Below are positions 9,141 to 17,469 of a stretch of DNA of 64,000 bases, piece by piece (the stretch's first letter is position 1; the number at the start of each line of letters is the position of its first letter). The translations under genes and the position numbers were made by a program. The notes under the pieces were generated by a model that made no database searches, was not told where the DNA came from, and saw only the letters and a list, made by a program, of their open reading frames with translations. Source of the stretch: Streptomyces prunicolor NBRC 13075 (GTDB lineage: Bacteria > Actinomycetota > Actinomycetes > Streptomycetales > Streptomycetaceae); NCBI RefSeq assembly GCF_000367365.1, contig NZ_BARF01000013.1:23141-87140 (forward strand), written 5' to 3'.

Positions 9141-10184
9141 GTGGATTCACAGGTGGATGCGTCAGGAAAGCAGCGGCCCACGATGGCGGACGTCGCTGCG
9201 AAAGCAGGCGTGTCGCGGGCGCTCGTCTCGATCATCTTCCGCGGTCAGCCGGGCGCGAGCGAGGAGACGCGGCAGCGGGTGCTGCGGGTGGCCGACGAGA
9301 TCGGCTACCACCCCGACAGCGCGGCCAGGCTGCTGGCCCGCGGCCGCAGCCGGACGCTCGGCGTGATGTTCACCGTGCACCAGACCTTCCACGCGGACCT
9401 CATCGCGGGGATCTACCCCGAGGCCGAACGCCTCGGCTACGACGTCCTGCTCTCCGCGGCCACCCACGGCCGCAGCGAGACGAAGGCGGCCGAGGCGTTG
9501 CTCAGCCACCGTTGTGAGGCGCTGATCCTGCTCGGCCCCGAAGCCGAGGCCGCGTATCTCGACGAACTCGGACACCGAGCGGTGACAGTCTCGGTCAGCC
9601 GCCGAGTGCCCCGCGCCCGCGTGGACTTCGTCCACAGCGCCGAGGGCAAGGGGATGCACCAGGCCATGGAGCATCTCGTCGAACTGGGGCACCGTCGAAT
9701 CGTGCACATCGACGGCGGCAGGGGCCCCGGATCGGTCGATCGGCGGCGTGCCTACCGGGCCGCGATGCGCCGACACGGACTGGAGGCCGAGGTTCGGGTC
9801 ATTCCCGGGGAGCACACGGAGGAGTCGGGCATCGAGTCGGGCCGCCTGTTCCTGGCGGAGCGCGATCGGGGGCAGGACCTGCCGACGGCGGTCCTCGCGG
9901 GCAACGACCGGTGTGCGTGGGGCCTGTTGATGGCCCTGACGCGCGCAGGCGTCGACGTCCCGCGTGATGTGTCGGTTGTCGGTTACGACGACAGTCACCT
10001 CTCCCATCTCATGCCGATCGGCCTGACCACCGTCCGCCAGGACGCGGCTCTGATGGCGGAACATGCCGTGCGGTTCGCCGTCGAACGGCTGGAGAATCCG
10101 GAGCTGGAGGCCCGAGAGGCCGTACTGGATCCGAAGCTCGTGGTGCGCGGTACGAGTGGCAAGGCACCGGAGACGTCGGCCTGA
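9141..10184 (+). CDS. LacI-family transcriptional regulator of inositol genes
   Basis: A 347-residue LacI/GalR repressor. The N-terminal helix-turn-helix (about residues 14-36, TMADVAAKAGVSRALVS) is followed by a hinge and a periplasmic-binding-protein-like effector domain with GNDRCAWG and VVGYDDS segments. It is divergent from iolC, with the shared operator-like motif between them. The most likely job is repression of the iol operon and the inositol ABC operon, relieved by inositol or a pathway intermediate; this is inferred from position and motif. GTG at 9141 was chosen; a GTG at 9153 is an alternative. Confidence 0.88.
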   Translation: MDSQVDASGKQRPTMADVAAKAGVSRALVSIIFRGQPGASEETRQRVLRVADEIGYHPDSAARLLARGRSRTLGVMFTVHQTFHADLIAGIYPEAERLGYDVLLSAATHGRSETKAAEALLSHRCEALILLGPEAEAAYLDELGHRAVTVSVSRRVPRARVDFVHSAEGKGMHQAMEHLVELGHRRIVHIDGGRGPGSVDRRRAYRAAMRRHGLEAEVRVIPGEHTEESGIESGRLFLAERDRGQDLPTAVLAGNDRCAWGLLMALTRAGVDVPRDVSVVGYDDSHLSHLMPIGLTTVRQDAALMAEHAVRFAVERLENPELEAREAVLDPKLVVRGTSGKAPETSA

Positions 10185-10203
10185 GGCATTGGCGACCGGG
10201 CAC

Positions 10204-10245
10204 GTCCCCCAGCAGTTGGGGCTCTTGGCCTTGCCTGCTGGGGAC
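10204..10245. terminator. Bidirectional hairpin terminator between the LacI gene and the ABC operon
   Basis: Arms GTCCCCCAGCAG (10204-10215) and CTGCTGGGGAC (10235-10245) pair with one bulged base. The hairpin sits between two convergent stops, at 10184 and 10252. No long T tract is present, which is common in high-GC actinobacteria. Confidence 0.65.
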
Positions 10246-10251
10246 ATGCCG

Positions 10252-11139
10252 CTACAGCGCTGTCAGGTCTCTCGCGTCGGGGAGTTCGTCGACGTCGAGG
10301 CCGCGGACTTGGGACAACTCGTGCTTGAGCGCGGCGAGTTCGGTACCGCCGGCCATGTGGTTGGTGAGCTCTTCGAGGGTGATCTCGCTGCGCTCCGCCG
10401 ACAACTCCATGGTGCCCAGCCGCAGCACGCTGAAGTGGTCGCCGACCATGTAGGCGTGGTGCGGGTTGTGGGTGATGAAGATGACCCCGAGCCCGCGTTC
10501 GCGGGCTGCGGCCACGTACTTCAGCACCACACCGGACTGCTTGACGCCGAGGGCGGCGGTCGGCTCGTCCAGGATCAGGACGCGGGCGCCGAAGTAGACG
10601 GCGCGGGCGATGGCGACACACTGGCGCTGGCCGCCGGAGAGGGTGCCGATGGGCTGGTCCAGGTTGTCCAGGACGATGCCCATGTTGCGCAGTTCCTCGT
10701 CCGCGGTCTTCTTCATCTTCTCGATGTCGAGACGGCGGAACGGCCAGGGGCCCTTCGTCATCTCCGAGCCGAGGAAGAAGTTGCGCCACACCGGCATCAA
10801 CGGCACGACGGCCAGGTCCTGGTAGACCGTCGCGATGCCCCGGTCGAGTGCCTGGCGGGGGGTGGTGAAGTGCACCGGCTCCCCGTCGACGAGGAATTCG
10901 CCCTCGGTGTGCTGGTGCAGCCCGGAGATGATTTTGATGAGCGTGGACTTGCCCGCGCCGTTGTCGCCGAGGACGCAGGTGACCTGGCCGGGGCGGACCG
11001 CGAGGTCGACCCCGTGCAGGGCACGGATGTTGCCGTACGCCTTGCCCGCGTTCCGGAGCTGGACGGTCGGACGGTCCCCGTCTTCCGGCTCCGTGTCCTG
11101 GAGGATGGCGCCGTGGGTGTTGGCTTCTTTGCCTGTCAT
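10252..11139 (-). CDS. Sugar ABC transporter ATP-binding protein
   Basis: A 295-residue single-domain ATPase of the ribose/rhizopine/inositol class. Walker A is GDNGAGKST, the signature is LSGGQRQ and Walker B ends VLILDEPT. Members of this class often have two fused ATPase domains; this one has one, so it would act as a homodimer. ATG 11139 is used because GGAGG lies 11 bases upstream; a GTG at 11151 overlapping the permease stop is possible. It is the third gene of the binding protein-permease-ATPase operon, likely importing inositol or a related cyclitol. Confidence 0.88.
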   Translation of the reverse strand: MTGKEANTHGAILQDTEPEDGDRPTVQLRNAGKAYGNIRALHGVDLAVRPGQVTCVLGDNGAGKSTLIKIISGLHQHTEGEFLVDGEPVHFTTPRQALDRGIATVYQDLAVVPLMPVWRNFFLGSEMTKGPWPFRRLDIEKMKKTADEELRNMGIVLDNLDQPIGTLSGGQRQCVAIARAVYFGARVLILDEPTAALGVKQSGVVLKYVAAARERGLGVIFITHNPHHAYMVGDHFSVLRLGTMELSAERSEITLEELTNHMAGGTELAALKHELSQVRGLDVDELPDARDLTAL

Positions 11140-11147
11140 GTTGTCGG

Positions 11148-12224
11148 TCACCTCCGGGTCGCGGTGCGCTGGACCCACAGATTGATGAGGACGGCGCCGA
11201 GCAGCATCACGCCGAGGAACGCCTTGAACCAGTCGGGGTTCCAGCCGGCGTAGACGATGCCCTGCTGCACCATGCCGAACATGAACGCCCCGAAGACGGG
11301 GCCGATCGCCGAGCCGGCGCCGCCGGTCAGCAGACAGCCGCCGATCACGGCCGCCGAGATGAAGATCAGCTCCTGGCCGACGCCCTCGCCGGACTGCACC
11401 GTGTTGAAGGAGAACAGCTGGTGCATCCCGATGAACCAGGCACCGAAGCCGACGAGCATGAACAGGGAGATCTTCGTGAACGCCACGGGCACGCCCACGG
11501 CCCGCGCGGAGTCCTTGTTGCCGCCGACCGCGAAGATCCAGTTCCCGTACTTGGTGCGCAGCAGGACCCAGGTGGCGATGGCCGCGAAGACCAGCCACCA
11601 CACGATGGTGATCTTCACCTGCACGCCGCCGACGTCGAAGGACGACGCGAAGACCTTCTTGGCCTGGCTGAAGCCGTCCATGGTGCTGATGTCGTCGGTG
11701 GCGACGTTGCCGGTGACCAGCTTGGTGACGGCGAGGTTGACGCCCTGGAGGATCAGGAAGCTGCCCAGCGTGATCAGGAAGCTCGGCAGCCCGGTCTTGA
11801 CCACCAGCCAGCCGTTGAGGAAGCCGATTGCCAGCGAGACCACCAGGGCGGCGATCACACCGACCCATACGTTCATGGTGAGTTGGTAGCTGAGCATGGC
11901 CGCGGTGAGCGCGGAGGTGATGACCGCGACACCGGCGGAGAGGTCGAACTCGCCACCGATCATCAGCAGGGCGACCGGCAGTGCCATGATGCCGATGGTC
12001 GAGGACCCGTAGAGGATGTTCGCCATCGACGCGCCTTCGCGCACGGGCGGAGCGGCGATCAGGAAGAACACGTACACCGCGGCGGCGCCGAGGAACACGC
12101 CCACCTCGGGGCGGGCCAACAGCCGTAGCACCTGCGGACGTTCGACGGTCCGGCCGTCAACCTCCTTGGGGCCGGGGGCCGGCGGTGAGGTCACCGCCGG
12201 CTCGGCATGCTGGGTCATACTCAT
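11148..12224 (-). CDS. Sugar ABC transporter permease (ribose/inositol type)
   Basis: A 358-residue membrane protein of the BPD_transp_2 (RbsC-like) family with about ten hydrophobic helices after a proline-rich cytoplasmic tail. Diagnostic segments are [33 protein letters not shown] and [14 protein letters not shown]. The same frame stays open far upstream, through the binding-protein gene in another frame; the ATG at 12224 was chosen because it touches the binding-protein stop (TGATG). It works with the ATPase and binding protein of this operon. Confidence 0.9.
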   Translation of the reverse strand: MSMTQHAEPAVTSPPAPGPKEVDGRTVERPQVLRLLARPEVGVFLGAAAVYVFFLIAAPPVREGASMANILYGSSTIGIMALPVALLMIGGEFDLSAGVAVITSALTAAMLSYQLTMNVWVGVIAALVVSLAIGFLNGWLVVKTGLPSFLITLGSFLILQGVNLAVTKLVTGNVATDDISTMDGFSQAKKVFASSFDVGGVQVKITIVWWLVFAAIATWVLLRTKYGNWIFAVGGNKDSARAVGVPVAFTKISLFMLVGFGAWFIGMHQLFSFNTVQSGEGVGQELIFISAAVIGGCLLTGGAGSAIGPVFGAFMFGMVQQGIVYAGWNPDWFKAFLGVMLLGAVLINLWVQRTATRR

Positions 12225-13228
12225 CACCGGGTTCCGTTGGCGGCGAACTTGGCGACGCTGTCGACGTTCGTCTTGTCGATGAAAGCCGGTCCGGTGAGAA
12301 CGGGCGCGGTGCTGCCGCCGCTGAAGTTGCCGTTGGTCTTGTAGAGCCACAGCGCGTCGACCGCCAAGTAGCCCTGGAGATACGGCTGCTGGTCCACGGC
12401 GAATTCGATCTTGCCGTCCTGGACGGCCTTCACCAGGTCCTTGCTGAGGTCGAAGGTGGCGAGCTTGGCCTTGCTGCCGGAGTCGGTCAACGACTGGATC
12501 GCCGTCAGCGCGATCGGGGCGCCGAGAGTGACCACCTGGTCGATGGAGGAGTCCTGTGTGAGCTTCGCGGTGATGGTCGACTTCACGGACGGCATGTCGG
12601 TGCCGTTGACGTAGAGGATGTCGGTCTTGCCGCTGAAGCCCTTCTTCAGACCGGCGCAGCGGGCCTCCAGGGCGACCTGACCCTGTTCCTGGATGACGCA
12701 GAGGGCGTGTTTGGCGCCGAGCTTGTTGAGGCGTTGGCCGAAGGCCTGGCCGGCGATGTTCTCGTCCTGTCCGAAGTACTCGAGCATGCCGAGCTTCTTC
12801 CAGTCGCTCACACCGGAGTTGAAGCCGACCACGGGGATGCCGGCCGACTTGGCCTTGGCCACCACGTCCTTCATGGCGTCCGGCTTGGCCGCGGTGAGCG
12901 CGATGCCGTCGACCTTCTGGTCGATCGCGTTCTGTACGAGGTTGGCCTGGTTGCCGGCGCTGGGATCGCTGGAGTAGACGAGCTTGACGTTGTCCTTGGC
13001 GGCGGCGGCCTGGGCGCCCTTGCGGACCAGGTCCCAGAAGGTGTCGCCGGGGGCGGCATGGGTGACCATGGCCACTGTCATGCGCGGGGTGGTGGCCTTG
13101 CCGGCGGAGGCGCCGGAGGTGTCCTCCGTGGACTTCTTGCCGCCCGAGCTGCTGGAACAGCCGGCGGCGAACAGAGTGCCGACCAGAACGGTGGCGGTGA
13201 AAACTGCGGCTCGGTGGTTTCTGCGCAT
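12224..13228 (-). CDS. Sugar-binding lipoprotein of ABC importer, probable inositol-type
   Basis: A 334-residue Peripla_BP_4-type solute-binding protein. The N-terminus has two arginines, a hydrophobic stretch and the lipobox LFAAGC, so it should be a membrane-anchored lipoprotein. The binding-fold strand MTVAMVTHAAPGDTFWDLV follows a Ser/Gly-rich linker. First gene of the importer operon, with the shared operator-like motif about 185 bases upstream. The cyclitol substrate is inferred from co-location with the iol operon and the motif; ribose-like sugars cannot be excluded. Confidence 0.88.
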   Translation of the reverse strand: MRRNHRAAVFTATVLVGTLFAAGCSSSSGGKKSTEDTSGASAGKATTPRMTVAMVTHAAPGDTFWDLVRKGAQAAAAKDNVKLVYSSDPSAGNQANLVQNAIDQKVDGIALTAAKPDAMKDVVAKAKSAGIPVVGFNSGVSDWKKLGMLEYFGQDENIAGQAFGQRLNKLGAKHALCVIQEQGQVALEARCAGLKKGFSGKTDILYVNGTDMPSVKSTITAKLTQDSSIDQVVTLGAPIALTAIQSLTDSGSKAKLATFDLSKDLVKAVQDGKIEFAVDQQPYLQGYLAVDALWLYKTNGNFSGGSTAPVLTGPAFIDKTNVDSVAKFAANGTR

Positions 13229-13410
13229 GTCCCTTGCACCTCGCTGTGCTTGTCAGGGTGGAGTCTGTGGCGGTCGGAAGCGCGTCCCGCGTCGGCGGCC
13301 GATGCATGTTCACCGAGTGGCGACGTGGTGCGCGAGGGGTGTGTATGTGCCGTGCGTGGCGGCTCGTCTTCTGCGGCGGTCGTTGGTGTAGACCGCCTGT
13401 TCAGCGACTG

Positions 13411-13435
13411 GAGCGCTTTAGTAGCGCGCTCTAGT
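13411..13435. promoter_or_regulatory. Operator-like motif of the inositol ABC importer operon
   Basis: Second copy of the iol operator-like motif, 21 of 25 bases identical to 9027-9051, with the same TAGCGCGCTCTAGT core. Also contains the inverted arms GCGCT and AGCGC. It lies upstream of the binding-protein gene, which reads leftward. Confidence 0.72.
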
Positions 13436-13729
13436 TGGAGAGACTATGAGGCCGTCTCTGTGGGGATGTCAACAGGTATGTCAGGACGTACCAACAAAGT
13501 GTTCGGAATGAAATTGAGTCCCGGATCCGATCATGGGGTTGGCTGTACTGGCCACCTGACCGCCCTGGGCCAAGGGCTGATCGGCGCCGGACGGACGGCC
13601 AGGGCGCATGGTCTCCGGATCAGAGGTGTTCTGGTTCGGGGCGGCGATGTCCTCTGGGCTTCGCGCTCGCGCTGGATCGGCTGGTGAGGCGAGGGGGCGT
13701 GTGTCACTTGGTTTGCCCGGGGAAATCTT
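13436..13729. other. Intergenic region with no convincing gene
   Basis: About 290 bases between the importer promoter and the serine hydrolase fragment. Reading frames here lack family features, and local base composition (for example 13480-13530) is more AT-rich than the flanking genes. It probably holds the upstream promoter of the importer and the deletion or insertion junction that truncated the hydrolase. Confidence 0.5.
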
Positions 13730-13879
13730 CGCCCCCGGCTCGTCGGGGTCCAGGACACCGGTCGTGCCGGAGGCGCGCACGCGGGCGGCGTCGCCGACGG
13801 CCCAGACGGCACCGGGGTAGACCTTGTCGCGGACGCCTTCGTCCAGCAGGGCTTCGATGCGGTCGGTTGCGTAAGTCAT
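13730..13879 (-). pseudogene. Truncated serine hydrolase (beta-lactamase-related), N-terminal fragment
   Basis: From the ATG at 13879 about 50 residues match the start of actinobacterial class-C beta-lactamase-like serine hydrolases: an IEALLDEGV helix, then PGAVWAVGDAARVRASGTTG and LDPDEPG. After that point similarity stops and the frame runs on to a stop at 13481 as a low-complexity tail without the S-x-x-K motif. The ribosome site and start survive, but the catalytic domain is gone. This looks like a gene cut by a rearrangement at roughly 13,700-13,730. Confidence 0.7.
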
Positions 13880-13940
13880 GGTCTTCTTGTTCGCCGGGGC
13901 ATCCCGCCTGGCCAGCGTGGTGAGGTGGGTGGCGCTGCTT

Positions 13941-14083
13941 TACAAGGTGTAGGGCCGTCAGCCGCTTGGCTGAATTACCGACCACGGTCCAGCCTCCAGC
14001 GCGGTAGTTTGTCCATGTTTTCCCTGGCTCCGGCCTTCAGGGCTACGGGCTGTAGGGTGCTGGAAACCCTACAAACTGTAGGG
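13941..14083. promoter_or_regulatory. TACA-N3-TGTA operator-like sites upstream of the GT-C membrane operon
   Basis: TACA-AGG-TGTAGGG occurs at 13941-13954. A perfect inverted repeat, CCCTACA-AAC-TGTAGGG, lies at 14067-14083, with another TGTAGGG half-site at 14051-14057. TACA/TGTA dyads resemble BlaI/MecI or CopY-family operators. The last site ends 14 bases before the start codon of the next gene, so binding would block its expression. No regulator of that family is visible nearby. Confidence 0.55.
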
Positions 14084-14096
14084 GGAGGGGTGGGCA

Positions 14097-15578
14097 ATGT
14101 CCGGCAGCGCGTACGCCACACTCGCCGGGACCCGACGGCTCGGACCGCCGACCGCGTCCCGCCGCGCGGAGTACTCGCTCGCGGCCGTGGCGGGGGCCTT
14201 CACCCTGGCCCAACTGGTCTTCGTACGCCCCGGGTTGGGCCTCGGCTGGGACGAGACCGTGTACGTCAGCCAGCTCAGCGCGCACGCCCCCGCCGCCTTC
14301 TTCAGCGCACCCCGGGCCCGCGGCATCTCCCTCCTGGTCGCCCCCGTCACCTCCTGGTCCTCGTCCACCGTCCTGCTCCGCGTCTACCTCGCCGCACTCT
14401 CCGGCCTGGCCCTCTTCCTCGCCCTCCGCGCTTGGCGCGGCCTGTTCCCCGCCCGCGTCCTCGCCCTGGCGGGCGCCCTGTTCGCCTCCCTCTGGGTGAC
14501 CCTCCTCTACGGCCTGCAGGCCATGCCCAACTACTGGGTCGCCGTGGGCGCCCTCGCCGCGGCGGGCTGCTGCCTGCGGGCCTGGACCGACCGCTCGGAC
14601 CGGGCCGCGCTGTGGGGCCTGGCGGCGAGCGCGTCCCTGTTGGCGTGGATGCGTCCGACCGACGCGGTCTGGGCGACGCTGCCCCTGCTCGTCCTCGTGG
14701 TGGCCGTCCGCCGGTGGCGCCTGCTCGTCGTCCTCCTCGCCGGGCTCGCGTCCGGCGCGGCGGAGTGGGTGATCGAGGCGTACGTCAGTTACGGCGGCCT
14801 GACGCAGCGGCTGCACGAGGCCTCGTCGATCGAGGGCGGACTGGGCTGGAACGTCGCGGTCCTCGACCAGTTGCGCAGCCTGGGCGGACGCGCGCTGTGC
14901 CGCCCGTGCACGGCGGAGATGCCCAACCCGGTGGTCGACGTGTGGTGGCTCGTGCTGCCCGTGCTCGCCGTCGTCGGGCTGGTCGTCGCGGTCCGCGCGC
15001 GCCGCACCGTGGTCACTCTCATCCCGCTCGCTTGCGCCGTGACGGCCGCCTTCCCGTACCTGTTCATGATCGGATACGCGGCCCCGCGCTTCCTGCTGCC
15101 CGCCTACGCGCTGGTGGCGATCCCGGTCGCCGACGCGCTGATCCACCTGGTCACCAGACCGGCCGGAGCCTGGCGGCGGGCGGCCGTGACCCTGCTCGCG
15201 ATCGGCCTCGTCGGCCACCTCGCGATCCAACTCGCTGTCCTGGAACGGACGGTGAGCCGTACGAACACCCAGCACCGCGACTGGTTCCGCACCGCCGCCG
15301 AACTCCACCGCCTCGGCGTACGCAAGCCCTGTCTGCTCACCGGCCAGGACGCCATCCCGATCGCCTTCTACGCGGGCTGTGGCTCCGCCGCGATCGGGGG
15401 CCACAACGCCAACACGTCCCTGACGACCCTCGATCGGACGGCCCGCCGTATGCCCGTCGCCGACATCGGGCCGACCGGCGGCCGCCCACCCGCGTACGCC
15501 CGCGACTGGCCCGCCCATCGCTACGGCACGCTGGAACTACGTGTCGCGCCGAGCGCGGAGAAGGGCGGCGGCGGATGA
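14097..15578 (+). CDS. Multi-pass membrane protein, GT-C (GT39/ArnT-like) glycosyltransferase
   Basis: A 493-residue protein with about eleven hydrophobic helices and a soluble C-terminal region. An Asp-Glu pair in GLGWDETVY (D52, E53) just after the first helix matches the catalytic first-loop acid of polyprenyl-phosphate-dependent GT-C transferases. Donor and acceptor cannot be read from sequence. Its stop overlaps the start of the next gene (ATGA), so the two form an operon that may move and attach a lipid-linked sugar at the cell surface. A strong purine-rich ribosome site precedes the ATG. Confidence 0.72.
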   Translation: MSGSAYATLAGTRRLGPPTASRRAEYSLAAVAGAFTLAQLVFVRPGLGLGWDETVYVSQLSAHAPAAFFSAPRARGISLLVAPVTSWSSSTVLLRVYLAALSGLALFLALRAWRGLFPARVLALAGALFASLWVTLLYGLQAMPNYWVAVGALAAAGCCLRAWTDRSDRAALWGLAASASLLAWMRPTDAVWATLPLLVLVVAVRRWRLLVVLLAGLASGAAEWVIEAYVSYGGLTQRLHEASSIEGGLGWNVAVLDQLRSLGGRALCRPCTAEMPNPVVDVWWLVLPVLAVVGLVVAVRARRTVVTLIPLACAVTAAFPYLFMIGYAAPRFLLPAYALVAIPVADALIHLVTRPAGAWRRAAVTLLAIGLVGHLAIQLAVLERTVSRTNTQHRDWFRTAAELHRLGVRKPCLLTGQDAIPIAFYAGCGSAAIGGHNANTSLTTLDRTARRMPVADIGPTGGRPPAYARDWPAHRYGTLELRVAPSAEKGGGG

Positions 15579-16534
15579 CGGCACCGCCCGCCCCCACCCC
15601 GACGACGACCCCCACCACCCGCCGCCGACGCGCCTACTGGCAGACCGGGTTGACCCTCGCTGTCCTGGTCGCTGTGGTCTGCATGGTGCGGCGGCACTGG
15701 CCTGTGCTCGAGAGCGGGGCCGGGCGGCTTGCTGTCGCCGATCAGGGGTGGTTGGCGGTGGCGGGGACGGCCGCGCTCGGGACGTGGGTGTCCTCGGCCC
15801 TCGCCCAGCAGGGCGCGGTGCCTCAACGGCTGCCCGGCGGAAGGCTGGTGGCCTCGCAGCTCGCCGCGTCCGCCGCCAACCATGTGCTGCCCGCCGGGCT
15901 CGGCGCCGGTGCCGTCAATCTGCGTTTCCTGATGCGCTGCGGGTTGCCGGTCGGGCGCTCGGCCAGTGCTCTCGCGGTCAAGGCCACCGCAGGTGTGGTC
16001 GTCCGGGTCGTGCTCATCGGCGTCCTCGCCACGGTCTGTCCGGGGGTGCTGCGCGTCCCGGACATCTCCCTGGGTGTGGTGGGCGTCGTCCTCGCGATCG
16101 TCGTGCTCGTGACCGTACTTCTCAACTGCCCACTGTGGCCCCGGTGTCGGCGGGCCCTCGGCACGGTGCTGACCGACATCCGGGCCGTGCACGTCCGGCC
16201 GCAGCGGGCGGCTGCCCTGTGGGGCGGCTCGCTGGCCTTCGCCGCGCTGAACTGCCTGGTCTTGATCTGTGTCACCCAGGCCGTCGAACTGCCCTTGTCC
16301 CCGGCCAGGGTCGCACTGCTGTACCTCGCCGCCAGCAGCGCCGCGGCCCTGCTGCCGACCCCGGGCGGCATCGGTTCCCTCGACGCCGCCCTGGTCTTCG
16401 CTCTCACCGCCTCCGGAACCACGGTGTCGGCCGCCGCCTCCGTCGTCCTCGGCTACCGGCTGCTCACGGTGTGGCTGCCCCTGATCCCGGGCCTGTTGGT
16501 GCTCGGGGTACTGGTCCGGCGCAAGGCACTCTGA
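15575..16534 (+). CDS. Lysylphosphatidylglycerol synthase transmembrane-domain (UPF0104-like) protein
   Basis: A 319-residue membrane protein with seven to eight helices, resembling the flippase-like TM domain of MprF/AglD proteins (LPG_synthase_TM). The LPTPGGIGSLDAALVFAL segment near the C-terminus is characteristic. No soluble aminoacyl-transferase domain is present, so it is not a full lysyl-PG synthase. Translationally coupled to the GT-C gene; a role in lipid or glycolipid translocation is inferred. The frame stays open to 13925, but that part lies over the GT-C gene and is not coding. Confidence 0.75.
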   Translation: MTAPPAPTPTTTPTTRRRRAYWQTGLTLAVLVAVVCMVRRHWPVLESGAGRLAVADQGWLAVAGTAALGTWVSSALAQQGAVPQRLPGGRLVASQLAASAANHVLPAGLGAGAVNLRFLMRCGLPVGRSASALAVKATAGVVVRVVLIGVLATVCPGVLRVPDISLGVVGVVLAIVVLVTVLLNCPLWPRCRRALGTVLTDIRAVHVRPQRAAALWGGSLAFAALNCLVLICVTQAVELPLSPARVALLYLAASSAAALLPTPGGIGSLDAALVFALTASGTTVSAAASVVLGYRLLTVWLPLIPGLLVLGVLVRRKAL

Positions 16535-16614
16535 CCCCAACCGCGTTTCCCGCCCGGCCGGTTCAGGTAGTACTCCGAATATCTGTTATCTGTCCGTGGG
16601 CGAGGGGGAGTTGT

Positions 16615-17469
16615 ATGGCGGAGCATGAGACGAGTGGCCGGTTGGCGGACGAGTTCTTCACTCCCGGGACCTCGTCCTTCACCGAGTTCCTCGCGGCACA
16701 CCGGCCCGCACTGCTGCCCACCCGCCGCCCGTTCCCGGCGGGCGTCCGCGCCGGAGCCGACCAATTCCCGCACGGCACCACGGTGTTGGCCCTCTCCTAC
16801 CGCGACGGCGTGCTGATCGCCGGCGACCGCAGGGCCACCATGGGTAACGTGATCGCGCAACGCGACCTGGAGAAGGTGCACCCCGCGGACGACTACACCG
16901 CGGTCGCCTTCGCCGGTACGGTCGGGCTCGCGGTGGACATGGTGAAGCTGTACCAGGTCGAGCTGACGCACTTCGAGAAGATCGAGGGCATCCCGATGAC
17001 CCTCAACGCCAAGGCCACCCGCCTCGCAGGACTGATCCGGCAGAACCTCGGCCAGGCCATGCAGGGCCTCGCCGTCGTCCCGCTCCTCGTCGGCTACGAC
17101 CCCGCCGCCCCCGAAGGCGCCAAGGGCCGTATCTTCACCTTCGACGTCGTCGGCGGCACCTACGAGAAGCCGGACTTCCACGCGGAGGGCTCCGGCTCCC
17201 CGTACGCCAGAGGCTCTCTCAAGAAGCTGTTCCACAAGGGCATGTCCCGGCGTGACGCGGCCCTCGCCGCACTTCAGGCCCTGTACGACGCGGCCGACGA
17301 CGACTCGGCCACCGGCGGCCCCGACCTCAACCGCCGTATCTTCCCCATCGTTTCGGTGATCACCGAGGACGGTTTTGAGCGGCTCCCCGAGCCGGAGACC
17401 GAGGCCCTGACCCGCGAGATGGTCGAACAACGCCACAGCCACCCGGACGGCCCGAGAGTCGCGCTCTGA
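16615..17469 (+). CDS. prcB: 20S proteasome beta subunit, orphan copy
   Basis: A 284-residue proteasome beta subunit. The propeptide (residues 1-54) contains the actinobacterial FFTPGTSSFTEFLAAH motif. Self-cleavage before T55 in PHG/TTVLAL would expose the N-terminal threonine nucleophile. With T55 as residue 1, Asp17 is D71 (AGDRRAT) and Lys33 is K87 (LEKVHP), so the active site is intact. Usual prcB genes sit in dop-pup-prcB-prcA; here there is no alpha subunit, Pup or ATPase nearby. It is probably a second beta paralog that mixes with, or replaces, the main one. ATG 16615 follows a GAGGGGGAG ribosome site. Confidence 0.92.
   Translation: MAEHETSGRLADEFFTPGTSSFTEFLAAHRPALLPTRRPFPAGVRAGADQFPHGTTVLALSYRDGVLIAGDRRATMGNVIAQRDLEKVHPADDYTAVAFAGTVGLAVDMVKLYQVELTHFEKIEGIPMTLNAKATRLAGLIRQNLGQAMQGLAVVPLLVGYDPAAPEGAKGRIFTFDVVGGTYEKPDFHAEGSGSPYARGSLKKLFHKGMSRRDAALAALQALYDAADDDSATGGPDLNRRIFPIVSVITEDGFERLPEPETEALTREMVEQRHSHPDGPRVAL

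Noticed and set aside
13925..15574. Long upstream extension of the LPG-synthase-like gene.
   Set aside because: It is out of phase over the GT-C gene, Arg/Pro-rich and without homology; the ATG at 15575 overlapping the GT-C stop is the real start.
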